This document shows positions 5,123 to 12,444 of a stretch of DNA of 12,581 nt, one piece after another. The stretch covers positions 1 through 12,581 of the forward strand of contig JAEZDB010000507.1 of the NCBI GenBank assembly GCA_023429855.1. The letters are read 5' to 3'. The stretch's first letter is position 1. Every line of letters begins with the position of its first letter. The notes below the pieces were generated by a model that was not told the origin of the DNA, did no database searches, and saw only the letters and a program-made list of their open reading frames with translations. This stretch comes from Actinomycetes bacterium (lineage in GTDB: Bacteria; Actinomycetota; Thermoleophilia; Solirubrobacterales; Solirubrobacteraceae). The position numbers and the translations under genes are program-made.

Positions 5123-8100
5123 ATGAGTGCCCCGCCATTTGCCCACCTGCACGTGCATTCCGAGTACTCGCTGCTCGACGGCGCGTGCAAGATCAACGAC
5201 CTGGTCAAGCGCGCTGCCGCGTTCGACCAGCCTGCGATCGGGCTGACCGACCACGGCGTGATGAACGGCGCGGTCGAGCTCTACAAGGCCGCGAAGAAAG
5301 AGGGCATCAAGCCGATCGTCGGCTGCGAGATCTACCTCGTGGGCGACCTCAACGCCGAGAAGAAGCAGAAGCGCACGCACCTCACGCTGATGGCGCAGAA
5401 CAACGAGGGCTACAAGAACCTCGTGCGTCTCTCCTCGGCGGGCTTCCTGCAGGGGCTCTCGAGCGGCAAGCCGGCCGTCGACATGTCGCTGCTGGAGAAG
5501 TACTCCGACGGCGTGATCGCGCTGTCGGGCTGCCTCTCGTCGACCTTCGCGAAGGCGCTCCTCAAGGACCGCGCCGACATCGCCAAGAAGCACATCGACG
5601 ACCTCGTCCAGATCTTCGGCGAAGACGACGTCTACATCGAGGTGCAGAAGAACGGCCTCGTCGAGCAGGACCAGGTCAACGAGGGCGCCGTCAAGATCGC
5701 CCGCGAGCTGAACCGCCAGCTCGTCGCCACGACCGACGTGCACTACCTGCGCCGTGAGGACCACGACCACCACACGGCGCTGCTCTGCGTGCAGACCAAA
5801 TCCACGTTGCAGAACCCGAAGATGCGGTTCGACAACAACGAGTTCTATTTGAAGAGCACGGAGGAGATGGTCGCAGCGTTCACCGACTGGCCCGAGGCCG
5901 TCCCGAACGCCGCCGAGATCGCCGAACGCTGCGAGCTGGAGATCCCGCTCGGCGGTATCCTGCTGCCGCGCTTCCTGCCCGACGGCGAAGACGAGCACGC
6001 CTACCTGCGTGAGCTGGTCTACGACGGCCTGCGCCAGCGCTACGGCGACCCGATCCCGGCCGAGGCGATCGAGCGTGCCGAAATGGAGCTGGGCGTCATC
6101 AACAAGATGGGCTACGACGCCTACTTCTTGATCGTCTGGGACTTCATCAAGTACGCGAAAGACAACTCGATCGCCGTGGGCCCGGGCCGTGGCTCAGCGG
6201 CCGGCTCGCTCGTGGCGTACACGCTCAAGATCACCGACCTCGACCCGCTCAAGTACGACCTGCTGTTCGAGCGTTTCCTCAACCCCGAGCGCGTGTCGAT
6301 GCCAGATATCGATATCGACTTCTCGGTCCGCGGGCGCGAGCAGGTCATGCAGTACGTCAAGGACAAGTACGGGTCCGAACGCGTCGCGCAGATCATCACC
6401 TTCGGCAAGATGTTCCCCCGCGCCGCCACGCGCGACGCGGCCCGCGTGCTCGGCCACGAGTACGCCATCGGCGACCGTCTCTCCAAGCTCATCCCGGACC
6501 CCGAGCAGGGGCGCGCGCCGAGCTTCGAGTCGTGCCTCGTCGAGGGCTCCGAGCTACGCAAGGAGTACGACTCCGACCCCGCCGCGCGCGAGATCATCGA
6601 CGTCGCCAAGGGCCTCGAGGGCATCGTCCGCAACTCGTCGATCCACGCCGCTGCGGTCGTCATCTCCGACCGCGACCTGACCGACATCGTCCCGCTGCAG
6701 CTGTCCGACGACGGCGTCGGCCCCGACGGGCAGAAGCAGTACCGCGCCGTCACCCAGTTCTCGATGAAGCCGGTGGAGGAGCTCGGGCTCCTCAAGATGG
6801 ACTTCCTGGGGGTGCGCAACCTCGACGTCATCGAGGACGCCCTCGACATCATCGAGCGGTCCGGCCGCGAGCGCCCCAACATGTCGACGCTCCCGCTCGA
6901 CGACGACAAGACCTTCCAGATGCTGCGCGCCGGCGACTCGATCGGCGTGTTCCAGTTTGAGTCCGAGGGCATGCGCAAGGCCCTCAAGGTCGTCGGGCCG
7001 ACGCAGTTCGACGACCTCGTCGCCCTTGTGTCGCTGTACCGCCCGGGCGCCATGGACTCGATCCCGACGTACGCCCGCGGCAAGCGCGACCCGGACTCGG
7101 TCAACATTCCCGACGAGCGTCTGGAGCCGATTATCGGCCCGACGATGGGCGTGATCCTCTACCAGGAGCAGGCCATGCTCGTCTCGAAGGAGCTGGCTGG
7201 CTTCTCGGGCGCCCAGGCCGACGACCTCCGCAAGGCGATCGGCAAGAAGAACCGCGAGGCGATGGCCGCGCTGAAGCCGCCGTTCTTCGAAGGCTGCCGC
7301 AAGTCGGGCGTCGACGAGCAGGTCATCGAGTGGATCTGGGCGACCAACGAGAAGGCCGCCGACTACTCCTTCAACAAGTCGCACGCCGCGTGTTACGCGC
7401 TCGTCTCCTACCGGACGGCCTGGCTCAAGGCGAACTACCCCGCCGAGTACATGGCCGCGCTGATCTCGTCCGTCATGGACACGAAGGACAAGGTCCCGTT
7501 CTTCGCCGCGCAGACCGAGCAGATGGGCATCGAGATCCTCCCGCCCGACGTCAACGAGTCCGACCACGCGTTCCTCGTGATCGACGGCAAGATCCGCTTC
7601 GGCCTCGACGCGGTGAAGGGCGTCGGCTACGCCGCCGTCGAGGCGATCAAGAACGCCCGCGAAGACGGCCGCTTCGAAGACATCTGGGACTTCTGCGAGC
7701 GCGTCGACTCCCGCGCGGTCAACCGCCGCTCGATCGAGGCGCTCATCAAGTCGGGAGCGTTCGGTACGACCGGCCACACGCGCAAGGGCATGCTGATGGT
7801 CCTCGAGCAGGCGCAGGGCGCTGGCTCCAAGGTCCAGCAAGACGCGCTCCTCGGCCAAGGGTCGATCTTCGACTTCGGCGACGAGGGCGGAACGCCCGTC
7901 AAGCAGACGCGTCCGCCCATCCCGATGGACGAGTTCGACCACGGCGAGCTGCTCGAGACCGAGAAGGAAGCCCTCGGCCTCTTCGTCAGCGAGCACCCGC
8001 TCAAGCGCGTCAAGCCGGCGCTGCGCCAGGCCGTCGACTGCTCGATCGCCGAGCTGCCGAACCAGAAGGACGGCTCCTGGGTCACGATCGGCGGCATCAT

Positions 8101-8635
8101 CAGCCAGGCGCGCAAGATCCGCACGCGCTCGGGCAGCTCGATGATGTTCGCCACCATCGACGACCTCGAAGGCGATATCGAGCTGGTGGTCTTCTCCCGC
8201 ACCCTCGAGAGCTTCGAGGCGCTGCTGCAGCCCGACCAGCTCGTGATCGTGCGCGGCAAGCTCGAGCACAAGGACGGCGGCAAAACCGCTGTGGTCGCGC
8301 AAGACGTGCAGGCGTTCGCGCCGTCGGACGAAGAACTCGACGAGGCCCGCGAAAACGACGTGATCCAGGAGGTCCGGCGGGCCACCCACATCACGCTGCA
8401 GCTCCAGCTCGGCAAAATCTCCGAGCGCAGCCTCGACGAACTCCGCGACCTGCTCCAAGACCACGCCGGCGACTCTGGCGTCGTCGTCGAGCTCATGGGC
8501 GACGGCAACGGCCACGGCGCCGAAGGCGTCGTCAAGCGCTTGCAGCTCGGCGAGGCGTATCGAGTCCGGCGCTCTCCTGGGTTGGCTGTCGCGCTTGAGG
8601 AAGCTGTGCCGGGGCTGCGGGTCGCGCAGGTCTGA
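5123..8635 (+). CDS. dnaE: DNA polymerase III alpha subunit (replicative, PHP-proofreading type)
   Basis: This 1170-residue catalytic subunit of the replicative polymerase is of normal length. The N-terminal PHP domain (about 6-215) keeps all nine metal ligands known from proofreading alpha subunits: H10, H12, D19, H44, E69, H86, C137, D205 and H207. This predicts intrinsic 3'-5' exonuclease activity, as in mycobacterial DnaE1. The polymerase core has GPGRGSAAGS (353-362), the acidic motif PDIDIDF (394-400), the third catalytic Asp in LKMDFLG (D560), and FNKSHAACYALVSYRTAWLK (from 750). A helix-hairpin-helix lies around 820-850. QGSIF (912-916) is a likely sliding-clamp-binding pentapeptide, and the OB fold is at about 986-1065. 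The features fit DnaE1 rather than the error-prone DnaE2/ImuC. It is transcribed alone, divergent from merR. Confidence 0.97.
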   Translation: MSAPPFAHLHVHSEYSLLDGACKINDLVKRAAAFDQPAIGLTDHGVMNGAVELYKAAKKEGIKPIVGCEIYLVGDLNAEKKQKRTHLTLMAQNNEGYKNLVRLSSAGFLQGLSSGKPAVDMSLLEKYSDGVIALSGCLSSTFAKALLKDRADIAKKHIDDLVQIFGEDDVYIEVQKNGLVEQDQVNEGAVKIARELNRQLVATTDVHYLRREDHDHHTALLCVQTKSTLQNPKMRFDNNEFYLKSTEEMVAAFTDWPEAVPNAAEIAERCELEIPLGGILLPRFLPDGEDEHAYLRELVYDGLRQRYGDPIPAEAIERAEMELGVINKMGYDAYFLIVWDFIKYAKDNSIAVGPGRGSAAGSLVAYTLKITDLDPLKYDLLFERFLNPERVSMPDIDIDFSVRGREQVMQYVKDKYGSERVAQIITFGKMFPRAATRDAARVLGHEYAIGDRLSKLIPDPEQGRAPSFESCLVEGSELRKEYDSDPAAREIIDVAKGLEGIVRNSSIHAAAVVISDRDLTDIVPLQLSDDGVGPDGQKQYRAVTQFSMKPVEELGLLKMDFLGVRNLDVIEDALDIIERSGRERPNMSTLPLDDDKTFQMLRAGDSIGVFQFESEGMRKALKVVGPTQFDDLVALVSLYRPGAMDSIPTYARGKRDPDSVNIPDERLEPIIGPTMGVILYQEQAMLVSKELAGFSGAQADDLRKAIGKKNREAMAALKPPFFEGCRKSGVDEQVIEWIWATNEKAADYSFNKSHAACYALVSYRTAWLKANYPAEYMAALISSVMDTKDKVPFFAAQTEQMGIEILPPDVNESDHAFLVIDGKIRFGLDAVKGVGYAAVEAIKNAREDGRFEDIWDFCERVDSRAVNRRSIEALIKSGAFGTTGHTRKGMLMVLEQAQGAGSKVQQDALLGQGSIFDFGDEGGTPVKQTRPPIPMDEFDHGELLETEKEALGLFVSEHPLKRVKPALRQAVDCSIAELPNQKDGSWVTIGGIISQARKIRTRSGSSMMFATIDDLEGDIELVVFSRTLESFEALLQPDQLVIVRGKLEHKDGGKTAVVAQDVQAFAPSDEELDEARENDVIQEVRRATHITLQLQLGKISERSLDELRDLLQDHAGDSGVVVELMGDGNGHGAEGVVKRLQLGEAYRVRRSPGLAVALEEAVPGLRVAQV

Positions 8636-8710
8636 GCCGGCTGGGGCGTGACTCGGCGGTTCAGCCGCAGTCTCGGGCTACTCGACGGGCCAGACGGTGG
8701 TGTCGGCGGT

Positions 8711-8728
8711 CGCCGGGTGCCTCCGGCG
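8711..8728. terminator. Possible dnaE terminator hairpin
   Basis: CGCCGG (8711-8716) and CCGGCG (8723-8728) form a 6-bp stem with a 6-nt loop, followed on the plus strand by a pyrimidine-rich stretch (GTCTTCTGCTGTTT). It lies about 75 nt after the dnaE stop and 50 nt beyond the end of the opposing cupin gene, so it could end either transcript. No gene is seen in 8636-8777. Confidence 0.4.
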
Positions 8729-8777
8729 GTGTCTTCTGCTGTTTCAATGTGGGCGTTGGCGTTCGATAGGTCCGCGG

Positions 8778-9146
8778 CTACTCGGCCCAGGGCGGGGTGA
8801 AGCTCTGGCCGTCGACGGAGGCCTTGGCGCCGACAGGGAGGATGCAGACGGCTTCGGCGTCGGCTCCAGCGGCGATCAGCGAGAACTGCTCGCCCGCCGG
8901 GACGATCAGCGCGCCGCCGGCCTCGGCCGTCTCGGTGTGGTCTGCGAACCGGGCGGTGACGGCGCCGCTGAGCACCACGAAGACCTCCTCGCGGTCGAGC
9001 GAATGCGTGGGCGACGGATGGTCGGCGTGCAGCGCGACACGCCAGGCAGCGGTGTCGGCGGCACCCCGGCTCGGCGAGGCGAGTCCAGTGATGGTCGCGC
9101 CGCCGGTGTTGAAGACCGGAGCATCGGTTGCGGTGATGACAGGCAT
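8778..9146 (-). CDS. Small single-domain cupin protein
   Basis: This 122-residue protein is almost entirely one cupin barrel. The first cupin motif is visible as HPSPTHSLDREEVFVVLSG (H43 to G61), with H48 and E53/E54 as probable metal ligands. The second motif region contains AEAGGALIVPAGEQFSL. Only one clear histidine of the usual HxH pair is present, so metal binding may be altered. Small cupins of this kind may bind or convert small organic molecules; the substrate cannot be read here. The start is well supported by AGGAG (9154-9158) 7 nt upstream. It is divergent from a MarR regulator across a 53-bp gap packed with operator half-sites, so it is very likely the MarR target. The protein is probably cytoplasmic. 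Confidence 0.85.
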   Translation of the reverse strand: MPVITATDAPVFNTGGATITGLASPSRGAADTAAWRVALHADHPSPTHSLDREEVFVVLSGAVTARFADHTETAEAGGALIVPAGEQFSLIAAGADAEAVCILPVGAKASVDGQSFTPPWAE

Positions 9147-9161
9147 TGGTAGGCTCCTAAG

Positions 9162-9205
9162 TAGTTCCCTATTGGGAATAGTAAGGTAGAGGGAACTAAA
9201 TGCAA
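9162..9205. promoter_or_regulatory. Shared cupin/marR operator-promoter region
   Basis: TAGTTCCCT (9162-9170) is repeated exactly in inverted form as AGGGAACTA (9190-9198). A third half-site, GGGAA (9174-9178), pairs with TTCCC (9165-9169) to form a compact dyad. On the minus strand, TTGCAT (9200-9205), a 16-bp spacer and TACTAT (9178-9183) make a promoter for the cupin gene. On the plus strand, TAAGGT (9182-9187) is a -10 candidate for marR. The opposing -10 elements share the TA at 9182-9183. A MarR dimer bound here would block both directions. Confidence 0.65.
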
Positions 9206-9679
9206 GGTGAGACCACAGACGACGCCGACTTCGCGATCTTGGTCGTCGGATCGGCGCGGGTCGTGGGGGACCGGCTTGGCGCGGCGGTCGAGGCGGCGGG
9301 CGTCGACGACATGCGCGGCAACTACGGCTACGTGATCCGCTGCCTGGCGACCGGCGATCGGACGCTGACCGAACTGGCGCAGCTGCTCGACGTGACCAAG
9401 CAGGCGGCGATCAAAGTGGTCGACGAGATGGAGGCCCGCGGGTTCCTCACGCGCGAGCCGCACCCGACCGACCGGCGCGCCAAAGTGCTGCGCCTGTCGG
9501 CCAAAGGGCAGACGGTGCGCGAGGCTGCTCTGTCAGCCAGCCACAGCATGGAGCGCGAACTTCGCGCGCGCGTTGGCGACGCCGACGTCGACGCGTTCCG
9601 CCGTGTGACGGCAGCGTTCCTCGAGCTGCACGGGGCGCTTGGCGACGCCACCGAGGGCCGCGCCCGCGCGAACTGGTGA
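9200..9679 (+). CDS. MarR-family transcriptional regulator
   Basis: This 159-residue winged-helix regulator has a recognition helix-turn-helix at about 56-80 (LTELAQLLDVTKQAAIKVVDEMEARGFL) and a wing with the classical PTDRRAKVLRLSAKG (89-103), in which D91, R92 and R93 are the conserved DNA-backbone contacts. Flanking helices provide the dimer interface. MarR proteins usually repress a divergent gene and release DNA on binding a phenolic or oxidative ligand. The lone C48 could be a redox sensor, but it is not in a known sensing context. The ATG at 9200 follows the -10 TAAGGT by 12 nt, giving a leader of only about 5 nt; TAGAGG (9187-9192) sits at the exact leaderless distance but lacks the final T. 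It ends 4 bp before the convergent MFS gene. Confidence 0.93.
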   Translation: MQGETTDDADFAILVVGSARVVGDRLGAAVEAAGVDDMRGNYGYVIRCLATGDRTLTELAQLLDVTKQAAIKVVDEMEARGFLTREPHPTDRRAKVLRLSAKGQTVREAALSASHSMERELRARVGDADVDAFRRVTAAFLELHGALGDATEGRARANW

Positions 9680-9683
9680 TGGC

Positions 9684-10910
9684 CTACTTCGGTGCCGTGA
9701 CGAGCGTGCGGCGGAACGCCCACACACCCGCAGCCGCGACGAGGCACGGCACGCTGGCTGCCGCAAAGGCGGCATGCAGCGAGGTGTGGTCGACGAGGTA
9801 GCCCGCCGACGGCGACCCGACGGTGAAGCCGATCATGATCGCGCTCGTCGCCCACGCGAACGCTTCGGTGAGCGTGCCGTTGGGTGCGACGGCGCCCATC
9901 AGCCCGTTGGCGGTCGCGAAGACCGGGGCGATCCACGCGCCGGTAAGGGCGAGGACCAGCGCCAAGGCCACCGTCGAATTGACGAGCCCGAGCAGCGCAG
10001 ACGTGAGGCCCATCGTCAGCATGAGGAGCACGATCCGGCGCGGCGGATTCGCTGCGGGTTTGACGCGGGCGATCACCATGCCGCCGACGAAGCTGCCGAT
10101 CGACCACACGGCAAGCAGCACGCCGATGAGCGACAGGTCGCCGTGCTCGCGGCCGAACGCGGTGACCGACAGCTCGATCATGCCGAAGTACGCACCCGCG
10201 CCGAGCGAGATCAGCAGCATCGTCCACACGCCCGGGCAGCGCAGCGGACCGAACGCGTCTGGCACGCGGTCGGCGCTGGGGCGCCAGCGGCGCGAGGGGC
10301 CCGACAGCGCGAACGCCACCGTCCCGCCGCCGGTGAGTGCGGCGCACACGAGCAGTCCGACCTCGGTCCCGAACAGCGCGGCGATCACGCCGACCAGGAG
10401 CAGCGGGCCGCCAGTGAAGACCACCTCGACGGCTGCGGCCTCGAGCGCGTAGCCCACGTGTCGGTCCTCGTCGGTCTCCAGCAGCGTGTCCCAGAGTGCG
10501 CGCATCGGCCCGCCGAGCGGCGGCTGGAGCGCGCCGTTGACGCCCGCGACGAGCACGAACAGCCACAGCGGGCTGTCGAGCGGCATGAACGCCAGGGCCG
10601 CGGTCGCGAGCGCACCGGTCAGCGCAGTCGCCAGCAGCACGCGCGTCTGGCCGTCACGGTCGATGATCCGCGAGAGCGTCGGCGTCCCGACGCCGAGCAT
10701 CACCGCGAACGCGGCCGAGGCGAGGCCCGCCTGGCCGTACGAGTACCCCGCGTCGGTCACGCGCAGCACGGTGAGCAGGCTCATCGCGCCGAACGACAGC
10801 CGCGCCAGAATCGACGCGGTGATCGTCGGCAGAACCTCCGGCTTGCGCAGGACGCCCGTCACCGTCGACGGCGCGGCCTCCTTCGCCAGGTTCGTGCTGG
10901 GAGCAGACAC
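9684..10910 (-). CDS. MFS transporter, probable exporter
   Basis: This 408-residue inner-membrane protein has about twelve hydrophobic segments in two halves, separated by a polar cytoplasmic loop at about 203-226. The MFS motif A is recognisable between helices 2 and 3 as SRIIDRDGQTR (80-90). The overall pattern resembles small actinobacterial drug- or metabolite-efflux permeases; the substrate is unknown. A GTG at 10919 would add three residues, but the GTG at 10910 is preferred because TAGCGT (10918-10923) ends exactly 7 nt upstream of it. Starting at 10919 would place the start codon inside that hexamer. It lies downstream of nfo in the same direction, with a strong hairpin between, and is convergent with marR. 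Control by that MarR is possible but no operator copy is seen here. Confidence 0.88.
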   Translation of the reverse strand: MSAPSTNLAKEAAPSTVTGVLRKPEVLPTITASILARLSFGAMSLLTVLRVTDAGYSYGQAGLASAAFAVMLGVGTPTLSRIIDRDGQTRVLLATALTGALATAALAFMPLDSPLWLFVLVAGVNGALQPPLGGPMRALWDTLLETDEDRHVGYALEAAAVEVVFTGGPLLLVGVIAALFGTEVGLLVCAALTGGGTVAFALSGPSRRWRPSADRVPDAFGPLRCPGVWTMLLISLGAGAYFGMIELSVTAFGREHGDLSLIGVLLAVWSIGSFVGGMVIARVKPAANPPRRIVLLMLTMGLTSALLGLVNSTVALALVLALTGAWIAPVFATANGLMGAVAPNGTLTEAFAWATSAIMIGFTVGSPSAGYLVDHTSLHAAFAAASVPCLVAAAGVWAFRRTLVTAPK

Positions 10911-10917
10911 CCGCTCC

Positions 10918-10923
10918 ACGCTA
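10918..10923 (-). promoter_or_regulatory. -10 element TAGCGT, leaderless start of the MFS gene
   Basis: On the minus strand TAGCGT ends 7 nt before the GTG at 10910. The expected -35 region falls in the hairpin at 10933-10954 and shows no TTGACA-like sequence. Confidence 0.45.
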
Positions 10924-10932
10924 GCGGTGGGT

Positions 10933-10954
10933 CACGCGGCGCCTACGCCGCGTG
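10933..10954 (-). terminator. Perfect 9-bp GC hairpin around the nfo stop codon
   Basis: CACGCGGCG and CGCCGCGTG pair perfectly (10933-10941 with 10946-10954) around a 4-nt loop. The loop on the transcript strand is TAGG, so the nfo stop codon TAG sits in it. There is no T-run. It may be a GC-only terminator or an RNA 3'-end stabiliser for nfo, separating it from the MFS promoter. Confidence 0.5.
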
Positions 10955-11785
10955 CAGCTTGCGCGCGTAGGCGATCTCTTCGGGCGCGGTGCCCTTGCCG
11001 TCGGGGCCTGGCGTCTCCAGGACGCACGGCAGCCCTTGGAAGCGCGGCTCCTGCAGGAACCCCTGCATGCCGACCTCGCCGATCTCGCCCTCGCCGAGGT
11101 TGGCGTGGCGGTCGCGGTTGGATCCCAGCGGGTACTGCGAGTCGTTGAGGTGCAGCGAGCCGAGGCGGTCGAGCCCGAGCTCGCGATCGAGCTCGTCGAT
11201 GACCTTCGCGAGCGACTCGGGGGTGCGTACGTCGTAGCCCGACGCGAGCAGGTGGCAGGAGTCCAGGCAGACGCCGAGCCGCGGCGAGCCGCCCGCGGCG
11301 TCGATCAGCTCGGCGAGCTCCGCGAAGGTGCGGCCGAGCGTGCCGCCGGCGCCGGCCGTGATCTCAAGGTGCAGCGGGCAGGACTCGGACTCCGCCAGGC
11401 ACTCGGCGATGACCTCGCCGGCGCGCTTGATCGCCGGCGGCACCGGGCCCTTCAGCGCCGAACCGGGATGCAGCACCACGCCGGCCGAGCCGAGCGCGTC
11501 GCCGACGCGCAGCGAGGTCGAGAGCGACGCGAGCGACTTCTCGCGGATCTCTGCGTCTTCCGAACCCGGGTTCAGCAGGTAGATCGCGTGGATCAGGACC
11601 GCCTCGATGTCGCTGTCGGCTTGCGCCTTGTGGAACTTCGCCAGGGCGTCGTCGTCGTAGGAGTTGGGCTTCCAGGCGCGCGGGCTCTGGTTGAAGATCT
11701 GGATCGCCGTGCAGCCGCGCTCGACGCCCCGCTCGATCGCCTTGTGCGGACCGCCGGCGGGGGAGACGTGACAACCGATGAGCAT
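10943..11785 (-). CDS. nfo: Endonuclease IV (AP endonuclease)
   Basis: This 280-residue TIM-barrel enzyme cleaves the DNA backbone 5' of abasic sites and removes 3'-blocking groups in base excision repair. All nine residues that bind the three Zn ions in the family are present: H66 (LIHAIYL), H106 (LHPGS), E141, D175 and H178 (CLDSCHL), H212 (LHLNDS), D225 and H227 (RDRH), and E257 (ETPG). Spacing and length match the E. coli enzyme closely. One small variation is LEITAG where LENTAG is usual. The start MLIGCHVSPAGG at 11785 is typical of the family and lies 7 nt after a -10 hexamer; a start at 11806 would include the promoter. It stands between the AhpD-like gene and the MFS gene, all on the minus strand. 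Confidence 0.96.
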   Translation of the reverse strand: MLIGCHVSPAGGPHKAIERGVERGCTAIQIFNQSPRAWKPNSYDDDALAKFHKAQADSDIEAVLIHAIYLLNPGSEDAEIREKSLASLSTSLRVGDALGSAGVVLHPGSALKGPVPPAIKRAGEVIAECLAESESCPLHLEITAGAGGTLGRTFAELAELIDAAGGSPRLGVCLDSCHLLASGYDVRTPESLAKVIDELDRELGLDRLGSLHLNDSQYPLGSNRDRHANLGEGEIGEVGMQGFLQEPRFQGLPCVLETPGPDGKGTAPEEIAYARKLHAA

Positions 11786-11792
11786 GCGCGCG

Positions 11793-11798
11793 AGGCTA
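11793..11798 (-). promoter_or_regulatory. -10 element TAGCCT, leaderless start of nfo
   Basis: On the minus strand TAGCCT, preceded by GA, ends 7 nt before the ATG at 11785. It lies in the 51-bp gap between the AhpD-like gene and nfo, so nfo can be transcribed independently. No -35 is obvious. Confidence 0.5.
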
Positions 11799-11836
11799 TC
11801 GGGCACGCCAGCGAAGGCGGCGGCCGGCGCCCGCGC

Positions 11837-12427
11837 TCAGGCGATTGCGGGCGCAGCGTGGGGCGCTGCAACGGCGCAGGTGCCGCCGTCGGTGAAGCCG
11901 TGCGACTCCAGGCCAAGCGCGTGGGCAATACGGGCGCGCGAGTTCTCCCAGCCGATCATCGCCGTGATCTCCAGCAGCTGGCGCTCGTCGAAGTGCCCTG
12001 CCGCACGCGTCCAGAGCGCATCGTCTACCGACGGCGGGGTGGCGCTCATCGCGACCGCCAGGTCGAACGCCGCCACCTCCGCTTCGGAGAAGCGCCCGCT
12101 CTCAGCGTGATTGCTGAGGCCACGGATCTCGGCCTCCGTGACGCCGTGTTTGGCCTGCGCGAGGTAGGACCCGAAATCGAGGCAGAACGAGCACCCGACC
12201 TCCATCGCGGTGCGCACCGCCACGAGCTCCAGCAGACGGTGCGGCGTCGCCCGCGTGCGAGACAGGAAGAACCGCTCCATGCCGCCGCTCGCGCGCAGCA
12301 GCGCGGGCACGTGAGCCGCGACGGCCACGCCGTCGATCGAGGCACCGGCCATCCGCCGCACGACGAGGTCGCCCAGCCGGGCCGAGAGACCGAACTTGGA
12401 GCGGGGCAGCGGAGCGATACGCGACAT
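11837..12427 (-). CDS. Carboxymuconolactone decarboxylase / AhpD-like protein
   Basis: This 196-residue helical protein is of the AhpD/CMD superfamily. The redox-type motif EVGCSFCLDFGSYLA carries C79 and C82 as a CxxC pair, with E67 and E76 upstream. Family members include alkylhydroperoxidases that reduce peroxides through the two cysteines, and decarboxylases. The histidine expected four residues after the second Cys in AhpD is replaced by Gly (G86), as in a subgroup with CxxCxDxGS, so classic AhpD proton relay is unlikely. A thiol-disulfide role is possible but unproven. The start MSRIAPLPRSKFG at 12427 is set by a -10 hexamer 7 nt upstream; an in-frame ATG at 12463 would lie across the divergent gene's start. 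It is followed by nfo on the same strand. Confidence 0.87.
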   Translation of the reverse strand: MSRIAPLPRSKFGLSARLGDLVVRRMAGASIDGVAVAAHVPALLRASGGMERFFLSRTRATPHRLLELVAVRTAMEVGCSFCLDFGSYLAQAKHGVTEAEIRGLSNHAESGRFSEAEVAAFDLAVAMSATPPSVDDALWTRAAGHFDERQLLEITAMIGWENSRARIAHALGLESHGFTDGGTCAVAAPHAAPAIA

Positions 12428-12434
12428 AGCGCAG

Positions 12435-12444
12435 AGCGTAAGCT
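12435..12444. promoter_or_regulatory. Bidirectional promoter core with back-to-back -10 elements
   Basis: TAAGCT (12439-12444, plus strand) and TACGCT (12435-12440, minus strand) share the TA step at 12439-12440. Each ends exactly 7 nt before a start codon: GTG at 12452 (plus) and ATG at 12427 (minus). Only 24 bp separate the two start codons. Both transcripts would be leaderless. Confidence 0.6.

Noticed and set aside
4932..5138. Longer merR start giving 331 residues
   Set aside because: It would translate through the MerR promoter and operator. The added residues have no MerR similarity, and the ATG at 4931 gives a length close to TipAL.
6554..8515. 653-codon open frame on the minus strand inside dnaE
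   Set aside because: It is antisense to conserved polymerase motifs and its translation (many VxxLD and AVLVL-like runs) is typical of reverse-complemented GC-rich coding DNA.
8676..8790. Near-repeat GGCTACTCGACGGGCCAG (8676-8693) and GGCTACTCGGCCCAG (8776-8790), suggesting a duplicated or remnant 3' end of the cupin gene
   Set aside because: On the minus strand both read into a ...W(P/A)..E-stop tail, but sequence upstream of the first copy (8694-8777) shows no cupin similarity. The match is too short to call a pseudogene.
9639..10970. 443-codon plus-strand frame opposite the MFS gene
   Set aside because: The translation is rich in Arg, His, Glu and Gln without hydrophobic structure. The minus-strand MFS frame has clear membrane helices and motif A.
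11786..11806. Seven-residue upstream extension of nfo
   Set aside because: Family members begin at MLIGCHVS-like sequence, and the extension would cover the -10 element.
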